Assembly (NCBI RefSeq): GCF_014698475.1
Contig: NZ_JACJTB010000024.1
Coordinates: 31,640-95,639, forward strand
From: Nostoc spongiaeforme FACHB-130
GTDB lineage: Bacteria; Cyanobacteriota; Cyanobacteriia; Cyanobacteriales; Nostocaceae
DNA length: 64,000 nucleotides
Direction of reading: 5' to 3'
A program made the translations under genes and the position numbers. Numbering within the stretch: the stretch's first letter is position 1; every line of letters begins with the position of its first letter. The notes below the pieces were generated by a model. It had not been told where the DNA came from and did not search any database. It saw only the letters and a list, made by a program, of their open reading frames with translations. This document shows positions 61,779-64,000 of the stretch, piece by piece.

Positions 61779-63878
61779 ATGACCAATTTAGATACAAGAG
61801 AATGGTTACTCACCAATGGCTTAGGCAGTTTTGCCAGTGGGACAGTTTCTGATGTCCGCACACGCACCTACCACGGTTGGTTATTTGCTGCTACAAATCC
61901 GCCATCAGGGCGTGACTTGCTGTTGTCGCACTTAGAGGCGAGTTTGGAAGTATCAAAGGGGGTTGTGGCATTAGGAACAAATATTTGGGGTAGTGGAGAG
62001 ATTAAGCCCAGAGGTTACGAATTTCTCCAATCTTTTGATATTAACCCCGTACCCAAATGGATTTGGGGTGACGAACACTGGCAGTTAAGTAGACAACTGC
62101 TCATGCCCTGTGGTGTTGAGGGATGTAGGGAAAATAGCCCCCACTCCCATCGGATTTTGATTCACTATCGTTATGACGGTCTAGAGACAGCGATTTTAAA
62201 ACTGAGGTTGTTGATTTGCGATCGCGACTTTCATCATCAACAAACTGCCACAGGGTTACAATTTTCTCAATTACTGGGACAACAACAAGTTTGCCTACAA
62301 GCGATCGCATCTGGACATTTTGGTAAACCTTGGTATTTACGCTGGACACAGGGTAAATATCAAGCAGACGCATTTTGGTATTGGAATTACGTCTTACCGG
62401 AAGAAACAAGACGGGGATTGGGTAATTATGAAGACTTGTATAGTCCTGGCTATTTAATCGTCACTCTCCAGCCAGGAGATAGCATTACTTTAGAAGCAAG
62501 GTTGGGTTTTCCTGACCCCCAACAAAGCCCACTATTACCAGAAAGCTTTGCAGAAGCAGTCGAAGCAGAACAAGAAAGACTCAGCCAGATTTTTGGCTAC
62601 ATTCAACCCAAACATCAAGATTGGAAATCAACAACAGGCTTATTAACGAGTAAAGCAGTATCAACCCAGGAAAACCCTCTACCCCCTGTTTCCTGTCCAC
62701 TGCTGAATACTCAATCGCTGATTTGGCAACAACTACTCAAAGCCAGTGATCAGTTTATTGTGTATCGGGCTGCGGTTGCTGGCCCAACCATCATTGCTGG
62801 TTATCACTGGTTTAACGACAGGGGACGTGATGCGTTAATTGCCTTACCAGGTCTAGCATTAGTACCGCAACGCTACGAATTAGCCAAAGGAGTATTACAC
62901 ACCTTTGGGCTGTACTGTCGCCACGGTTTAATTCCCAATGGCTTTCCTGATGTTGATGGTGAGCCATCTTACAACAGTATTGATGCGGCGCTGTGGTGGA
63001 TTGAAACATTAGGACTGTATTTAGAAGCTACCCAAGACTGGGAATTTTTAGCAGACCAATTCCCGATAGTGCAGCAAATTCACAAAGCCTTTGTAGGTGG
63101 TACACGTTATAACATCCAAGTTGATGCTACAGATGGATTAGTGGGTTGGTATGCTCGCGGTGTAGCTTTAACTTGGATGGATGCACTAGTTAACGGTCAA
63201 CCTATCACGCCGCGTTATGGTAAGCCAGTAGAAATTAATGCTTTGTGGTATTCGGCTTTGTGTTGGATGAGCCAATGGGCGCAACGCTTAAGCCAAATGC
63301 GTTTAGAAGATGCACCACGTTTAGCCAAACAAGCGCAACGTTATACACAGCAAGCACAACAGGTAAAAGTTTCCCTACAAAAATTCTGGAATCCGATGTT
63401 GGGTTACTTGTACGACACCATTGAACCAGACGATCGCCGTAACTCCCAAATTCGCCCCAATGCTGTGATTGCATTATCTTTACACCATTGTGGATTTTCT
63501 CAACAACAAGGCCGTCAAGTACTTGACTTAGCAACTTATCGCTTGCTAACTCCCTATGGACTGCGTAGCTTGGATGCGATTGATCCCGAATATGTCGGTA
63601 AATACACAGGTATGACTCATGAGCGCGATCGCGCTTACCATCAAGGTACAGTTTGGAGTTGGTTAATTGGGCCGTTTATCCGTGCTTGGCAACGTTTTTA
63701 TCCCAAACAACCACTACCCTTTAATTGGCAACCCCTCATCGACCATTTTCTTGCTGATGCTTGCCTTGGCTCCATTTCCGAAATTTTTGACGGCGACCCA
63801 CCACACACCCCCAGAGGTGCGATCGCCCAAGCTTGGTCAGTAGCCGAGGTGATGCGTCATCTCCAGGGATTTCCGTAG
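61779..63878 (+). CDS. glycogen debranching enzyme (amylo-alpha-1,6-glucosidase family)
   Basis: A 699-residue enzyme of the GDE/GH133-type family. N-terminal beta-rich domain (REWLLTNGLGSFASGTVSDV, RTRTYHGWLFAA), then the (alpha/alpha)6 catalytic barrel: IIAGYHWFNDRGRDALIALP, NGFPDVDGEPSYNSIDAALW, ALTWMDALVNGQPITPRYGK, and THERDRAYHQGTVWSWLIGP. It hydrolyses alpha-1,6 branch stubs of glycogen in the cytoplasm. Length and order are normal. Bases 63879-64000 carry no supported gene. Confidence 0.93.
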   Translation: MTNLDTREWLLTNGLGSFASGTVSDVRTRTYHGWLFAATNPPSGRDLLLSHLEASLEVSKGVVALGTNIWGSGEIKPRGYEFLQSFDINPVPKWIWGDEHWQLSRQLLMPCGVEGCRENSPHSHRILIHYRYDGLETAILKLRLLICDRDFHHQQTATGLQFSQLLGQQQVCLQAIASGHFGKPWYLRWTQGKYQADAFWYWNYVLPEETRRGLGNYEDLYSPGYLIVTLQPGDSITLEARLGFPDPQQSPLLPESFAEAVEAEQERLSQIFGYIQPKHQDWKSTTGLLTSKAVSTQENPLPPVSCPLLNTQSLIWQQLLKASDQFIVYRAAVAGPTIIAGYHWFNDRGRDALIALPGLALVPQRYELAKGVLHTFGLYCRHGLIPNGFPDVDGEPSYNSIDAALWWIETLGLYLEATQDWEFLADQFPIVQQIHKAFVGGTRYNIQVDATDGLVGWYARGVALTWMDALVNGQPITPRYGKPVEINALWYSALCWMSQWAQRLSQMRLEDAPRLAKQAQRYTQQAQQVKVSLQKFWNPMLGYLYDTIEPDDRRNSQIRPNAVIALSLHHCGFSQQQGRQVLDLATYRLLTPYGLRSLDAIDPEYVGKYTGMTHERDRAYHQGTVWSWLIGPFIRAWQRFYPKQPLPFNWQPLIDHFLADACLGSISEIFDGDPPHTPRGAIAQAWSVAEVMRHLQGFP

Positions 63879-64000
63879 GTAGGGGGCCTGACAGGTGTAG
63901 GTTTTTTACAATTAGGAGGAATTGAAGCAAAAGAAATCGTCAACAGGAGTAGGAGGAAAAGTACTCCAACGCGGAAGACGAAGAGGAAGATGGTTGAGTA

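Noticed and set aside
63922..64000. TTG frame open to the window end after AGGAGG
   Set aside because: RBS too close (2 nt), sequence too short and composition Arg/Gly-rich; cannot be judged.

Overview
The window comes from the chromosome of a filamentous cyanobacterium, most likely a heterocyst-former of the Nostocales (Nostoc/Calothrix/Tolypothrix type). The evidence is: frequent HIP1 octamers (GCGATCGC); heptameric tandem repeats and many dispersed palindromic repeats; and typical cyanobacterial genes (RpaA, ChlP, cytochrome c6, Psb34, a Cph1-type phytochrome, XisI, a HetI-like PPTase, PEP-CTERM proteins). Genus is an inference. There are no rRNA or tRNA genes, no CRISPR array and no intact transposase.

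Layout. 0-4.5 kb: 5'-truncated PEP synthase, an xisI gene with a decayed xisH in front, and a PMT-family mannosyltransferase. 4.8-8.9 kb: light-signalling locus (phytochrome cphA, overlapping response regulator rcpA, then a receiver-kinase hybrid). 8.9-17.2 kb: housekeeping and small accessory genes (glutathionyl-hydroquinone reductase, menH, Uma2 nuclease, phage-type lysozyme, Rpn-like protein, ahcY). 17.5-25.3 kb: iron/cofactor uptake genes (two FecCD permeases, ATPase, TonB-dependent receptor) interleaved with cytochrome c6, a TPR lipo/secreted protein and a small Gly/Tyr/Phe-rich peptide with a double-glycine leader. 25.7-31.5 kb: CHAT protease, psb34 (short, easily missed) and a TPR protein, with paired MITE-like repeats around psb34. 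31.5-38.3 kb: antitoxin-like protein, a 1143-residue LRR-Roco GTPase, a terminal-inverted-repeat element holding eight palindromes at exact 21-bp spacing, and a MASE1 hybrid histidine kinase. 38.8-47.6 kb: PhoX phosphatase with a distant Pho-box candidate, PEP-CTERM protein, YheT hydrolase, rpaA, chlP, yidD with a cysteine-rich tail, cysA. 48.8-64 kb: two exported proteins, AhpD-like protein, PPTase, cysteine desulfurase, two PD-(D/E)XK nucleases, serA, prmA, nupC, peroxiredoxin and glycogen debranching enzyme.

How the genes work together. CphA and RcpA form a red/far-red two-component pair. The FecCD-type permeases and ATPase form an importer that lacks a binding protein here; the TonB receptor 3.6 kb beyond the second permease is a plausible outer-membrane partner. 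ChlP, MenH, Psb34, cytochrome c6 and RpaA all serve photosynthesis but are not in one operon.

The observations most worth following are the 21-bp phased palindrome element (35399-35624), the double-glycine peptide at 22715-22945, the long stem-loop in the leader of the TPR gene at 29238, and several well-formed candidate operators (23124-23155, 40555-40584, 61739-61763). All functional calls are from reading the sequence; no database search was run.
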